Made by a program: the position numbers and the translations under genes
Assembly: GCF_000429145.1 (NCBI RefSeq)
Contig: NZ_AUBH01000003.1
Span: 186,001-250,000, forward strand
Direction of reading: 5' to 3'
DNA: 64,000 nucleotides
Origin: Aestuariibacter salexigens DSM 15300
Lineage (GTDB): Bacteria > Pseudomonadota > Gammaproteobacteria > Enterobacterales > Alteromonadaceae
The notes under the pieces: generated by a model
Seen by the model: the letters and a program-made list of their open reading frames with translations, nothing else
Told to the model about the DNA's origin: nothing
Databases searched by the model: none
Shown: positions 33,749 to 44,792 of the stretch, piece by piece
Numbering within the stretch: the stretch's first letter is position 1
Layout of the letters: every line of letters starts with the position of its first letter

Positions 33749-34336
33749 ATGGCCAATAGTACAAGTGAACGTGACCTCTTCTGGCAGGAGATGGGGGACG
33801 TGAAACCTCTGCGTCAGGACGACCCAAAAGTCACCATACGCAGCAGCCAAATGGATGAAGAGACGGCCAGACGCAGACGTGAATCCGCGCAGCGATTACA
33901 TAATAAAGATCCCAACTTTTTAAGTGTCGAAGCGGTTACACCTGTCGATCCCATGGATGAGTTGAGTTTTAAGAAAGATGGCGTACAGCATGGCGTATTT
34001 AAAAACCTGCGCTTAGGGAAGTATCAGATTGATTCGACTCTCAATCTACAATCGCTTTCTTTTGAGCAAGCCAGACAACAGGTGTTTGACACCATCAACC
34101 AATGTCACAAAAAAGGTGTGCGAACATTGTTGATTCGCCACGGTTTAGGGATAAACAGTAAACCCTTCGCAGGTTTCATGAAAAGCTACGTGAATCGTTG
34201 GCTACGGCAAATGGATGCCGTTATCGCATTTCATAGTGCGCTCAAGATCCACGGCGGCTATGGCGCAGTGTATGTATTACTGAAAAAGAGCAGTGAAGAA
34301 AAACTGCTTAATCGCGAACTTCACAGCAAGCGGTAA
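33749..34336 (+). CDS. smrA: Smr-domain DNA endonuclease SmrA
   Basis: 195 residues. The N-terminal linker FLWQEMGDVKPLRQDD is typical of SmrA/YdaL proteins. The C-terminal Smr domain (about 95-190) has LNLQSLSFEQARQQVFDTINQCHKKGVRTLLIRHGLG and ALKIHGGYGAVYVLLKK. The usual LDLHG is changed to LNLQS, while the HG(K/L)G part is kept as RHGLG. Relatives have nicking or RNA-binding activity. AAAGGA precedes the ATG. Confidence 0.85.
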   Translation: MANSTSERDLFWQEMGDVKPLRQDDPKVTIRSSQMDEETARRRRESAQRLHNKDPNFLSVEAVTPVDPMDELSFKKDGVQHGVFKNLRLGKYQIDSTLNLQSLSFEQARQQVFDTINQCHKKGVRTLLIRHGLGINSKPFAGFMKSYVNRWLRQMDAVIAFHSALKIHGGYGAVYVLLKKSSEEKLLNRELHSKR

Positions 34337-34475
34337 CGCCACTAGAGGCAATCAACTTTTCGAACTCGATATGTGATGATGACTTTGCAGACGTACTGAA
34401 TACTGCAGTAATAATCATGACGATAACGGCAATGGCCACTCCGGTAAGGCCAAACCCACGTGATGAACGGTGCAT
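34308..34475 (-). CDS. Small single-span membrane protein, 55 residues, unknown
   Basis: MHRSSRGFGLTGVAIAVIVM..., stop TAA at 34308-34310. One clear membrane segment (GLTGVAIAVIVMIITAVFS, residues 9-27) with a basic N-terminus, then a polar tail with a Cys-Cys pair near the end. AAGAGAG lies 5 bp before the ATG. Its 3' end overlaps the smrA end by 29 bp on the opposite strand. No family recognised; could be a chance frame. Confidence 0.35.
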   Translation of the reverse strand: MHRSSRGFGLTGVAIAVIVMIITAVFSTSAKSSSHIEFEKLIASSGVTACCEVRD

Positions 34476-34610
34476 GCTAACTCTCTTGTCTTTTTTTATT
34501 GTTTTTAGTTAAAGCGCGCGTCGAAAATTCGTCGCTGCTCTCTACCCATTTATTCTTGCTTGCAACGCGTCCATGGTCGGATGACCGGTTGAAGGTGTTG
34601 ATATTAAATA

Positions 34611-34639
34611 CAAAAAAAGCACTTGACAAGTCAAGTGCT
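34611..34639 (-). terminator. Intrinsic terminator of purL
   Basis: Minus strand AGCACTTGAC-TT-GTCAAGTGCT followed by TTTTTT: a perfect 10-bp stem 59 bp after the purL stop. Confidence 0.92.
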
Positions 34640-34697
34640 CAAATATTTACCTACAGACGTCAAATCCTTGACGTCAGTTTATCGGGTAAAATGGTCA

Positions 34698-37600
34698 TTA
34701 GCTCAGCGCTTTACGGGCGTTTCTGAACATGCGCATCCAAGGGCTATCTTCTCCCCATTCATCCGGATGCCAGCTGTTAGCCACTGTCCTGAATACACGC
34801 TCTGGGTGCGGCATCATAATGGTAGCGCGACCATCCACAGATGTGAGTCCAGTGATACCATCCTGAGTTCCGTTCGGGTTGGCGGGGTACTGCTCTGTAA
34901 CGCGATGATAATTATCAACATACTGCAGCGCGATTTGCTTGTTATTACCGAGCGTTTTGCGTTGTGCCGAATCGGCAAATTCGGCGCGCCCCTCGCCGTG
35001 ACTTACCGCAATTGGCATGATTGAGCCTTGCATACCTTGCAACACCAGGGATGGAGAGTCAGCCACTTCAACCAGTGCTACCCGTGCTTCAAAGCGAGCG
35101 GACAGATTGTTCACGAAATGTGGCCAATGGTCAGCACCCGGGATAAGCGACTTCAGGTTTGACATCATCTGGCAACCATTACACACACCGAGAGATAACG
35201 TATCGGGACGGGCAAAAAATTCAGCGAACTGCTCTCTGACCCTGTCATTGAATAAAATCGACTTTGCCCAACCCTCACCGGCACCTAATACATCGCCGTA
35301 GGAAAAACCACCACAAGCCACCAGTGCCTGGAAGTGATCCAGCGTAACGCGCCCGGCAAGAACATCGCTCATGTGTACATCAATGGCGGAAAAACCAGCG
35401 CGATCGAATGCTGCGGCCATCTCAACGTGAGAATTCACGCCCTGTTCACGCAGTATTGCAATTTTCGGTGCAACGCCTTTGGCGATATAGGGCGCCGCAA
35501 TATCCTCTGCGGGGTCAAAGGTGAGGGATGCGCTAAGACCAGGATCGTTGACATCCTGCTTGGCAGCAAACTCCTGCTCTGCACACTCTGGATTATCACG
35601 TAACGCCTGCATGTGATAGGTGGTCTCTGCCCACACCTTACGCCAGTGTGCTCGAGTACTGCTCAATACAGTCTGGCCACCACGAGTAAATGTAATCGTA
35701 TCGTCATCTGTCGGCGAACCTATTTGATGCGTCATCGCACTCAGGCCATGGCTATTTAACCTATCGAGTACCGCCTGAAGATCTTCATTACGTACCTGCA
35801 CAACGGCACCGAGCTCTTCGTTAAACAAGACCGATAAATTGTCACCATGACAGGTATCAAGGTTGATGTTGAGACCAACATGTCCGGCAAATGCCATTTC
35901 AACCACAGTGACAAACAAGCCACCATCTGAGCGGTCGTGGTAAGCAAGCAATTTCCCATCTGCGTTAAGCGATTGAATCACCTCATAAAACCCACGCAGA
36001 ACAGCAGGACTATCCACATCCGGCGTGTCCGTACCAAGCTGCTGATAAACTTGAGCAAGGCAACTCGCCCCCATACGATTCTTAGCCTGCCCTAGGTCGA
36101 TCAATAATAAACTGGTATCGCCTTTGTCAGTGCGAAGCTGCGGCGTCAGGGTTTTGCGGATATCCTTTACCGCACCAAACGCAGAAATAACCAGTGACAA
36201 GGGTGCAGTGACAGATTTGTCCTGGTCGCCATCCTGCCAGCGTGTTTTCATTGACATTGAATCTTTACCAACCGGTATGGTCAGATCCAATGCGGGACAC
36301 AGCTCCTCCCCTACGGCTTTAACCGCTTCATATAAACCTGCATCTTCTCCGGGATGACCAGCCGCGGCCATCCAGTTGGCAGACAATTTTATACGCTTGA
36401 TATCGCCAATGCTGGCAGCCGCAATATTAGTCAGTGCTTCACCCACGGCAAGCCTGGCTGAAGCAGCATGATTTAACAGGGCAACCGGCGTGCGCTCGCC
36501 CATCGACATTGCTTCGCCGTGATAGGTATCAAATGCGGCAGCCGTTACGGCGACATCGGCGACAGGGATCTGCCAAGGGCCAACCATCTGGTCACGGCAT
36601 ACCATACCTGTTACCGAGCGGTCACCAATGGTGATCAGAAACGTTTTTTCCGCCACCGCAGGTAGACGCAAAATCCTTTCCGCGGCCTCGTCAATATCGA
36701 CATTGCTTAGGTCCAACGTATCCCCCTGCGCCGAGGCCGATTCAACCTGACGATGCATTTTTGGCGGTTTGCCCAGCAAGACATCGAGCGGCATATCGAT
36801 AGGTTTATTATCAAACTGCGCATCCGTCAGACTAAGGTGGCGCTGTTCGGTCGCTTCGCCAATAACCGCGAAAGGCGCACGCTCGCGGGCACATATCGAT
36901 TCAAACAGGTCCAGGTTTTCTGGTGCCACAGAAAGCACATAGCGTTCCTGAGACTCGTTACACCAGATCTCCAATGGTGTCATGCCTGGCTCATCATTTG
37001 GCACATTACGAAGTTCGAACACGCCGCCACGACCGCCATCGTTGACCAGTTCCGGGAAGGCATTGGAAAGTCCGCCTGCACCGACATCATGTATAAACTG
37101 AATAGGATTGTTCTCGCCCATTTGCCAGCATTTATCAATCACTTCCTGGCAGCGGCGTTCTATCTCGGGGTTATCACGCTGTACTGACGCAAAATCTAAA
37201 TCTTCACTTGACTGGCCTGATGTCATTGATGACGCTGCACCACCACCCAGGCCGATATTCATCGCCGGGCCGCCCAGTACAATCAGCTTTGCACCGACCG
37301 TAATCTCTCCCTTTTGAGTATGCTGCTTACGGATATTACCGATACCTCCAGCCAACATAATAGGCTTATGGTAGCCACGGACTTCGACACCATTAAAACT
37401 GTTCACCTGCTGCTCATAGGTTCTGAAGTACCCTAGCAGCGCCGGACGCCCAAATTCATTATTGAACGCAGCCCCTCCCAACGGACCATCTAACATAATG
37501 TCTAACGCACTGACTATGCGGTCCGGTTTACCGTAGGGCTGTTCCCAAGGCTGTTCGAAACCGGGGATATTGAGGTTAGAGACGCTAAAACCGACCAACC

Positions 37601-38597
37601 CGGCTTTAGGCTTGGCACCTCGTCCGGTTGCGCCTTCATCACGTATTTCACCGCCGGAGCCGGTTGCCGCTCCCGGGAATGGAGAGATTGCGGTCGGGTG
37701 GTTATGGGTTTCAACCTTCATCAGAATGTCGATGTCTTCACAGTGATAGCGATATTCAAGGGTATCCGGCGACGGAAAGAAACGGCCTGCTGCGTGACCT
37801 TCCATCACTGCGGCATTGTCTTTATATGCTGAGTGCACGTAATCACTGCAATGCTCATAGGTGTTCTTAATCATTTTGAACAACGATTTAGGCTGTAGAG
37901 CGCCATCAATTGTCCAATCGGCATTGAAAATTTTGTGACGGCAATGTTCGGAGTTAGCCTGAGCGAACATATACAGTTCAACATCATTAGGGTTGCGATT
38001 TAGCGTGCTAAAACTTGTGACCAGATAGTCAATTTCATCATCTGCTAATGCCAGGCCGAGACGGCTGTTCGCCTCTTCCAGTGCTGCCTTGCCCCCACCG
38101 AGGATATCCACGCTGCTGAACCTGTTGGCTTCGCTGGCATGGAAAAGTTGTTGTGCATCGCGACTGTCCGTAAAGACTGACTCGGTCATGCGATCGTGTA
38201 TCAACGCACAGATCTTTTTAAACGTGGACTCATCATGCTGCTCTGAGAGCGGCAGGTAATAAGCAACACCCCGTTCGATTCTATTAATATTTGCCAGACC
38301 GCATATATGCGCGATATCCGTCGCTTTTGAAGACCAGGGAGATATTGTCCCTGGGCGAGGCGTAACCAATAGCAACGAGCCTTTCGGGTCGCCACTTGTC
38401 ATCTTCGGGCCGTAGGTTAGTAACTTTTCCAGAACGTTGTGTTGCTGCTCACTCAGCGGCGACGCCACATCAACAAAATGCATGTATTCCGCAAACAAAT
38501 CGTCAGCTGGGATGCCAAGCTGCTGCAGTTTTTGCTGGAGTTGTTTATGAGAAAATTCAGTAAGAGCAGGTGCGCCGCGAAGAACTAACATGTGCAA
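34698..38597 (-). CDS. purL: Phosphoribosylformylglycinamidine synthase PurL (large fused form)
   Basis: 1299 residues, normal for the single-chain gammaproteobacterial enzyme. N-terminal PurS-like part, then two AIRS-type ATP-binding halves ([52 protein letters not shown]). A C-terminal class I glutaminase starts near residue 1040, with nucleophile Cys in [11 protein letters not shown] and His/Glu in MMPHPERVF. It converts FGAR to FGAM in purine synthesis. Divergent from mltF; its own terminator follows. Confidence 0.98.
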   Translation of the reverse strand: MHMLVLRGAPALTEFSHKQLQQKLQQLGIPADDLFAEYMHFVDVASPLSEQQHNVLEKLLTYGPKMTSGDPKGSLLLVTPRPGTISPWSSKATDIAHICGLANINRIERGVAYYLPLSEQHDESTFKKICALIHDRMTESVFTDSRDAQQLFHASEANRFSSVDILGGGKAALEEANSRLGLALADDEIDYLVTSFSTLNRNPNDVELYMFAQANSEHCRHKIFNADWTIDGALQPKSLFKMIKNTYEHCSDYVHSAYKDNAAVMEGHAAGRFFPSPDTLEYRYHCEDIDILMKVETHNHPTAISPFPGAATGSGGEIRDEGATGRGAKPKAGLVGFSVSNLNIPGFEQPWEQPYGKPDRIVSALDIMLDGPLGGAAFNNEFGRPALLGYFRTYEQQVNSFNGVEVRGYHKPIMLAGGIGNIRKQHTQKGEITVGAKLIVLGGPAMNIGLGGGAASSMTSGQSSEDLDFASVQRDNPEIERRCQEVIDKCWQMGENNPIQFIHDVGAGGLSNAFPELVNDGGRGGVFELRNVPNDEPGMTPLEIWCNESQERYVLSVAPENLDLFESICARERAPFAVIGEATEQRHLSLTDAQFDNKPIDMPLDVLLGKPPKMHRQVESASAQGDTLDLSNVDIDEAAERILRLPAVAEKTFLITIGDRSVTGMVCRDQMVGPWQIPVADVAVTAAAFDTYHGEAMSMGERTPVALLNHAASARLAVGEALTNIAAASIGDIKRIKLSANWMAAAGHPGEDAGLYEAVKAVGEELCPALDLTIPVGKDSMSMKTRWQDGDQDKSVTAPLSLVISAFGAVKDIRKTLTPQLRTDKGDTSLLLIDLGQAKNRMGASCLAQVYQQLGTDTPDVDSPAVLRGFYEVIQSLNADGKLLAYHDRSDGGLFVTVVEMAFAGHVGLNINLDTCHGDNLSVLFNEELGAVVQVRNEDLQAVLDRLNSHGLSAMTHQIGSPTDDDTITFTRGGQTVLSSTRAHWRKVWAETTYHMQALRDNPECAEQEFAAKQDVNDPGLSASLTFDPAEDIAAPYIAKGVAPKIAILREQGVNSHVEMAAAFDRAGFSAIDVHMSDVLAGRVTLDHFQALVACGGFSYGDVLGAGEGWAKSILFNDRVREQFAEFFARPDTLSLGVCNGCQMMSNLKSLIPGADHWPHFVNNLSARFEARVALVEVADSPSLVLQGMQGSIMPIAVSHGEGRAEFADSAQRKTLGNNKQIALQYVDNYHRVTEQYPANPNGTQDGITGLTSVDGRATIMMPHPERVFRTVANSWHPDEWGEDSPWMRMFRNARKALS

Positions 38598-38761
38598 TGT
38601 ACCGGGTTATGACAACCGCAGGCGGGTCATCGAAGGTGAAGGACGATTCAGGCCGCGGATTATAGAGCAAAACACGGTGTTGGGACAACGCCATAGTCGA
38701 TTTGCTCGTGCGATGCAGCGATGGACTAGCGTATTTTCAAAGATTTGTTCACAATGGCGAC

Positions 38762-40165
38762 ATGAAGTTTTCGCTCCCCTCATCTAAACGCCTTATTTTT
38801 ACGCTGATGATTAGCGTCGGTGCGCTCGTTGCGTGCACAACGCCTTCACAACAAAATCACCTACAGCGGATCATCGATACTGGCGTATTGAAAGTCGGCA
38901 CACAGTTTGGCCGCAGCACCTATTACAATGGTGCGACAGGTCCAGAAGGGTTTGAGTACGAACTCGCTGCAGGGTTTGCGGATTATCTTGGTGTGCGACT
39001 GGAAGTCTTTGCTTATTACAATCTTGGCGAACTGTTTCCACAGGTGCAAAACGGACATATTGATTTAGTTGCCGCCGGTATTTCGATGACACCAGAACGA
39101 CAGCAACAGTATCGCTTCGGGCCTGCCTACCAGGACGTCAGCCAGAAATTGGTATTCAAGCAGGGAGCTGATCGTCCGCGTCGGGTTGAAGACCTCACGG
39201 GTGAACTCATCGTAGTGGCCGAGAGTAGTCACGCAGAGACTCTGCGGAGTCATCAGTCAGAATTGAGCTCATTGAACTGGCGTGAAACCGAAAATATGGA
39301 CCCCGAGGAATTGCTGGAACTGGTAGCGACCGGTGAGTTGGACTACACCATTGCTGACTCTAATATACTCGCGGTAATGAGACGACGTTATCCCGACCTT
39401 AGTATTGGCTTTACCATTGCCCCTGAGCAGGGCGTAGCCTGGATGCTCAGTGACGACCATAACGACGCGTTGCTTGCCGCGTTGGTCGAATACTTCGGTA
39501 TTATTCAGAATAATGGCCAATTGGCTGCATTAGAGGACAAGTACTTTGGGCATATTCGACAGTTCAATTACGTCGATACCCGTGAATTTATTAAAGCCGC
39601 CAAAACGGTTTTGCCGGAATACAAAGCACTGTTTCAGGCTTACGCACAGGATTTGGACTGGCGGCTTATTGCCGCGATGAGTTACCAGGAAAGTCATTGG
39701 GACCCCAGAGCAAAATCACCGACGGGGGTACGAGGCATGATGATGCTGACACTGGCAACCGCCAAAGACTGGGATGTGACCTCACGTTTGGACGCAGAAC
39801 AAAGCATTCGAGGCGGTGCAGAGTATTTTGCCAGTCTGCTAAGACGTATTCCCGATCGAATTGAAGCCCCCGACAGAATATGGCTGGCGATGGCCGCGTA
39901 CAACATCGGCCTGGGTCACCTCGAAGACGCGCGAGTACTGACTCAACGCTACGGCGGCAACCCGGACATGTGGATAGATGTGAAACAGCATCTACCATTG
40001 TTGAGACAGAAAAAACATTACCGCACCACACGCTATGGTTACGCCAGGGGCGATGAGGCCGTTACCTACGTAGATAACATACGTCGCTACTATGACACCC
40101 TGGTGTGGCTGGATGAAAACCCCGAGCAGCTCGAACAGCCAGCGTCAATTGAAGCGACTGACTAA
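38762..40165 (+). CDS. mltF: Membrane-bound lytic murein transglycosylase MltF
   Basis: About 467 residues from ATG 38762; a TTG 60 bp upstream is in frame but spoils the signal. Lipoprotein signal LIFTLMISVGALVAC. N-terminal solute-binding-protein-3 domain (about 40-270), then a C-terminal SLT domain (about 290-440) with AMSYQESHWDPRAKSPTGVRGMMMLT (catalytic Glu in QESHW) and AAYNIGLGHLEDA. It cleaves peptidoglycan at the outer membrane to give 1,6-anhydro ends. The purL/mltF divergent pair is standard in this group. Confidence 0.96.
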   Translation: MKFSLPSSKRLIFTLMISVGALVACTTPSQQNHLQRIIDTGVLKVGTQFGRSTYYNGATGPEGFEYELAAGFADYLGVRLEVFAYYNLGELFPQVQNGHIDLVAAGISMTPERQQQYRFGPAYQDVSQKLVFKQGADRPRRVEDLTGELIVVAESSHAETLRSHQSELSSLNWRETENMDPEELLELVATGELDYTIADSNILAVMRRRYPDLSIGFTIAPEQGVAWMLSDDHNDALLAALVEYFGIIQNNGQLAALEDKYFGHIRQFNYVDTREFIKAAKTVLPEYKALFQAYAQDLDWRLIAAMSYQESHWDPRAKSPTGVRGMMMLTLATAKDWDVTSRLDAEQSIRGGAEYFASLLRRIPDRIEAPDRIWLAMAAYNIGLGHLEDARVLTQRYGGNPDMWIDVKQHLPLLRQKKHYRTTRYGYARGDEAVTYVDNIRRYYDTLVWLDENPEQLEQPASIEATD

Positions 40166-40287
40166 GCGTATTTATTACTTACCTCTCTATTGAATTTGTT
40201 ACTCACTGTCACAATTAATTCACGGAAGTGTTGAACAAATACGGTACATTAGCAGGTCTAATAAAAACACGACAACAAGGAGTGAGA

Positions 40288-40964
<677 letters not shown>

Positions 40965-41147
40965 TTAGTGAAAAACCGCAAGATTTTACGAAATTGCCCA
41001 CTAAGTGTCAGGTTTATCATTCTCACCAAGCGTAACCATATGTTTTATATGACTTTTAATTTTGGCAGTTAAATTGCAAGTCAAAAGTCGAATAACACCT
41101 TACACTTAAGTGAATAAGGGTTTTAAACACAAAATAAGGAACCCATC

Positions 41148-41381
41148 ATGAGTTGGACACCCGTTGCTATCGTCGCCATTATCGCCTGGGCAATTGTACA
41201 AGTGACTGGAGGCAGGAAAAAAAACAAACACGATGCGGAATATCTGCAGCAGACAGAGGCCATGCAGCGTCACATTGATGCCTTGCAAGAACGTATTGAA
41301 ATACTGGAAAAAATCGTCACCGACGAAAAATACGATTTAAAGAAAAAATTTGACGATTTGGAAAACGACCGCGTTGCTTGA
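41148..41381 (+). CDS. PspB-like small membrane protein
   Basis: 77 residues: MSWTPVAIVAIIAWAIVQVTGG is an N-terminal membrane segment. A cytoplasmic coiled coil follows, with RHIDALQERIEILEKIVTDEKYDLKKKFDDLE. The RI..LE.I..DE pattern is like phage-shock protein B. AAGGAAC lies before the ATG. No other psp genes are beside it, so a role in the Psp response is unproven. Confidence 0.6.
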   Translation: MSWTPVAIVAIIAWAIVQVTGGRKKNKHDAEYLQQTEAMQRHIDALQERIEILEKIVTDEKYDLKKKFDDLENDRVA

Positions 41382-41388
41382 AGACACG

Positions 41389-41766
41389 CTAACGCTTTTC
41401 TTCCATTAAACCAATAAGGTTTCCATCAGGGTCTCTAATAAAACCTATCCACAGCTCATGGTCTGACATTTTTGCCGTGAGCTGCGGTTCACGCTCCGGG
41501 GTGGCACCTGAATGTATGGCATTTTCATAGACACTCTCTACCGCGGTGGTAACGAAATACGTGATCGAATTTTTACCGACCTCACCTGCTCCCTGAGGGG
41601 TGCTTAGCATTATCCTTACGCTGTCGCATTGCAGGAAAGCTAACTCGTCGGAGGGCTGAAATAGTAATGTAAGTCCGAGGATCCCTTCATAAAAACCAAG
41701 CGCTTGGCTAACATCGCTTACGGTAATCGCAATCTGTCCGATACGTTGAATAGCGGGAGTTGTCAT
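41389..41766 (-). CDS. VOC-family (glyoxalase/dioxygenase fold) protein
   Basis: 125 residues with two beta-alpha-beta-beta-beta units: IGQIAITVSDVSQALGFYEGILGLTLLFQPSDELAFLQ and HELWIGFIRDPDGNLIGLMEEKR. Metal-ligand-like Glu at the end (LIGLMEE). Substrate unknown. It starts 1 bp after the antiporter gene's stop region, so the two may be co-transcribed. Confidence 0.85.
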   Translation of the reverse strand: MTTPAIQRIGQIAITVSDVSQALGFYEGILGLTLLFQPSDELAFLQCDSVRIMLSTPQGAGEVGKNSITYFVTTAVESVYENAIHSGATPEREPQLTAKMSDHELWIGFIRDPDGNLIGLMEEKR

Positions 41767-41767
41767 A

Positions 41768-43738
41768 CTAATCGCCCTCTAATAAAAACCGTTCGACTCG
41801 CTCGATGCGACGCGGTTTCCCGGATATCACCAATATATCGCCCGTTTGTAACACTGTTTCCGTGTCTGCCGCATCAATGACATCACTGCCGCGACGGATC
41901 TCTTTCACAAATATACGACGGCTAAGTAAATCCAATTGTTGCAATGATTTATTTTTCGCAAACGCATCGTCGGTGATAGCAACGGCGTGCATAAATTCCA
42001 GTTTGTCGCGTGTGCCATAGCTGATTTCCGTGGTTTCTCCCGGATAAAAGCCATGCATATGTCCGTAATGTCCTTTTCGTTCATCTCTGACGCGTTTTAA
42101 AATCCGCGACATAGGCACGCCCGAATAGTGTAGTACCTGTGAGACCAGCATCAGGCTTCCCTCCAGAATCTCAGGTACAACCTGCACTGCCCCGGCGTCG
42201 TATATCTGCTCTAACTGATAATCTTTGCGGGTTCTGACCACCACTGGCAACGCATCATTGATCGACTTTATGGTATTGATCACCGTCACCACTTTATCGG
42301 TCTGATCGAACGTTATCAGCACCAACCGCGCCGACGCTATACCCGCGCTATGCAGAATATCTTTTTTGCCAGCGTCACCAAAAAATACCTGCTCGCCTGC
42401 ATTTCGGCTTTCTAACACCCGCACCGGGTCAGCATCAATTGCGGCATAGTGAATATTCTCCAGATGCAGCATGCGCGCAACAGACTGACCAACCCGACCA
42501 AAGCCAAGAATAAGCACATGATTATCGAGCGTCTTGCCAGTGCCGTCTTGCAGTGGTGGTGTCGCGTCAGGCTCAGGCTGCTTAACCACGTGCTTTGCCA
42601 GTTTGAGGCTGTGTGTGATTAAACTTGGCGTCACCGCCATACTTAACACACCAATGCTCACCAGTAGCGACACCTGGGACGAGGTCAGCACCTGAGTGTC
42701 GACAGCCAGCGCGCCAATCACAAAACTAAACTCGCCCATCTGACACACCTTAAAGCCTGTTGCCCAGGCATCAGTAGCAGGTGCTTTAACCAGCCAGGCC
42801 GCAAATCTGACGAGCAGAACCTTGACCACCAGTAACACCAGCAATCCCATTACAACCCAATGGAACTGTCCTAAGAGCACGTCTAGTTGCAGCTGCATGC
42901 CCACCGTGGCAAAAAACAATCCCATCAGAATATCTCTGAAAGGGCGAATATCCGCTTCTAGTTGATGACGATACTGACTTTCACTGAGCATCATACCTGC
43001 CAAAAACGCGCCAAGTGCCATCGAGAGGCCAAATGCATAAGTCAGGCCGGCAGCCAGCAACGCGACAACGATGGTGGTCAAGACAAATAATTCGTCGGTA
43101 CGAGTGTTAGCCACTTCGATAAAGACCCGAGGCAGCAGCCATTTACCAATCGACATCAGTATCACAACGACCAGAACACCTTTCAGCGTTGCAATACTTA
43201 TTGCGGCTAGCAGGCTACCGTCGTTGCCATCAGCCAGCAGTGGAATAACTATCAGAAACGGCACCACGGCCAGATCCTGAAACAACAGAATACTCACTGC
43301 CATCTGCGAGCGGGGTGTATTGATGATGCCTAATTCTCCCGCTTGTTTAATCACAATAGCCGTTGACGACAGCGCTAACATGCCGCCAATGACAAAGGCT
43401 TGAGCAAGTGGTAATCCGGCTAACATGGCGATTAGCATGAAAAAACCGGTAGTTAGGAGCATTTGTCCAAGGCCGACACCAAATACCAGATGTCGCATGG
43501 CAATCATTTTCGGCAGTGAGAACTCAAGTCCCAGTGAAAACAGCAGAAACACAATGCCAATTTCAGCGATTAAGTGCATGTCTTCAGGGTGAGTAAATAC
43601 AGACAGTAAATCCGGGCCTAATAACACGCCAGATACAAGATACGCGAGAATAGCGGGAAGATTGAGACGACGAAACAGCCATACCATCAGCACGGCGGTG
43701 GCCATCAGCGCGACAAAACTGGTGAATACGCTGGTCAT
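41768..43738 (-). CDS. CPA2-family cation:proton antiporter with TrkA-N domain (Kef-like)
   Basis: 656 residues. The N-terminal 390 residues hold about 12 membrane segments, with GIVFLLFSLGLEFSLPKM and LALSSTAIVIKQ, the Na/H exchanger fold. A cytoplasmic RCK/TrkA-N domain follows from about residue 400 (NHVLILGFGRVGQSVARML, Rossmann GxGxxG). A TrkA-C-like domain ends the protein (DVIDAADTETVLQTGDILVISG). Likely potassium or sodium efflux in exchange for protons. Whether it is KefB-type and glutathione-gated cannot be decided here. Confidence 0.9.
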   Translation of the reverse strand: MTSVFTSFVALMATAVLMVWLFRRLNLPAILAYLVSGVLLGPDLLSVFTHPEDMHLIAEIGIVFLLFSLGLEFSLPKMIAMRHLVFGVGLGQMLLTTGFFMLIAMLAGLPLAQAFVIGGMLALSSTAIVIKQAGELGIINTPRSQMAVSILLFQDLAVVPFLIVIPLLADGNDGSLLAAISIATLKGVLVVVILMSIGKWLLPRVFIEVANTRTDELFVLTTIVVALLAAGLTYAFGLSMALGAFLAGMMLSESQYRHQLEADIRPFRDILMGLFFATVGMQLQLDVLLGQFHWVVMGLLVLLVVKVLLVRFAAWLVKAPATDAWATGFKVCQMGEFSFVIGALAVDTQVLTSSQVSLLVSIGVLSMAVTPSLITHSLKLAKHVVKQPEPDATPPLQDGTGKTLDNHVLILGFGRVGQSVARMLHLENIHYAAIDADPVRVLESRNAGEQVFFGDAGKKDILHSAGIASARLVLITFDQTDKVVTVINTIKSINDALPVVVRTRKDYQLEQIYDAGAVQVVPEILEGSLMLVSQVLHYSGVPMSRILKRVRDERKGHYGHMHGFYPGETTEISYGTRDKLEFMHAVAITDDAFAKNKSLQQLDLLSRRIFVKEIRRGSDVIDAADTETVLQTGDILVISGKPRRIERVERFLLEGD

Positions 43739-43825
43739 GTTATCCTTCAGGTCGTTTCAGATTTTAGAAAACGTGTCGGCACGCCATTTGCATTATCCCC
43801 TGACAATAGCGATAGGCATCGTCTG

Positions 43826-44743
43826 GTGCCAAGAATTTGGCGGGAGAAAGCATTGGATTACTCTGTTCACAACTACGATAGCACAGTCGAGCCGGGCTTT
43901 TTTGATCTCAATACCGATCAATACACATTAACCGATGCTCAGGCCAATGGTTTCTTAAGCGTTATGCTATCGACTATTGAGCTTAGAAAACTATGCACAC
44001 TGTGCTATGAGTCCATGCGTCAATATGTCCCTCTGGCCAGTTTGACTGTGCAATACCAGCAGGGAAAATTTTCCATCGGGGAAGTTGAAGGGCTGGACTA
44101 TCCATTTACTCTCACCTGCGGGCCGGAAGGTGGAGCCGTGGCATCAGTGACATACCATTTTGAACAGGACCTGGGGTATCGCCATCAGCAGATATTACAG
44201 CAACTTCATGCTCACTTTGCGCAGGCATTACAGCATGCCCTTGCCTATCATCACGCGAGGCAGGCTGCGACCAGAGACATGCTGACCGGACTGGGTAACC
44301 GCAGTGGCTATGAAGAGACACTGACACATATGCTCAGCCTGTGTGAACGACAGCGCCAGAGTCTAGGCATTCTGGTGATTGATCTGGATAAATTCAAAGC
44401 AGTAAACGATACCTTTGGGCATCAGGAAGGCGATCAGGTGCTGGTCGCAATGGCAAACGTTCTGCGTGACTGTCTGCGTGAGGCTGATTATGCATTCCGT
44501 TTTGGTGGCGATGAATTTTGCTGTTTGCTGCCGGGTAGCACAGTTGAGACAAATGCGCTGATATCAAGACGCATCACACATGCAATGGGACAGTCACCTA
44601 TCCTAAACAAACACTTTATCTCGTGCAGTATCGGTAGCACCATTGCGGACGCAGAGGATGACGCATGCTCTTTGTTTGAGCGCGCGGATATTGCAATGTA
44701 CCGGGCGAAGAAAGAAAAACGACACAACCATATGGCGGCATAG
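43826..44743 (+). CDS. Diguanylate cyclase (GGDEF protein)
   Basis: About 296-305 residues. The C-terminal GGDEF domain (about 145-300) starts RDMLTGLGNRSGYEETL, with LVIDLDKFKAVNDTFGHQEGDQVL and RFGGDEFCCLLPG: the active site is intact. No RxxD inhibitory site is seen five residues before GGDEF. The N-terminal 140 residues have no membrane segment and look GAF-like, but are not recognised. The frame opens at GTG 43826; TTG 43853 follows GGGAGAAAG at good spacing and may be the real start. Confidence 0.92.
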   Translation: MPRIWREKALDYSVHNYDSTVEPGFFDLNTDQYTLTDAQANGFLSVMLSTIELRKLCTLCYESMRQYVPLASLTVQYQQGKFSIGEVEGLDYPFTLTCGPEGGAVASVTYHFEQDLGYRHQQILQQLHAHFAQALQHALAYHHARQAATRDMLTGLGNRSGYEETLTHMLSLCERQRQSLGILVIDLDKFKAVNDTFGHQEGDQVLVAMANVLRDCLREADYAFRFGGDEFCCLLPGSTVETNALISRRITHAMGQSPILNKHFISCSIGSTIADAEDDACSLFERADIAMYRAKKEKRHNHMAA

Positions 44744-44761
44744 GAAAGGCTAATATGTCTC

Positions 44762-44787
44762 GTGCTTGCCCATACTGCGGCAAGCAC
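44762..44787. terminator. Stem-loop between convergent GGDEF gene and tilS
   Basis: GTGCTTGCC (44762-44770) and GGCAAGCAC (44779-44787), a perfect 9-bp stem in the 49-bp gap between convergent genes. No T-run on either side, so it is a weak or factor-assisted terminator at best. Confidence 0.5.
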
Positions 44788-44792
44788 TTGCC

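Noticed and set aside
38598-38761. PurR operator between purL and mltF
   Set aside because: No sequence resembling ACGCAAACGTTTGCGT was found in the spacer.
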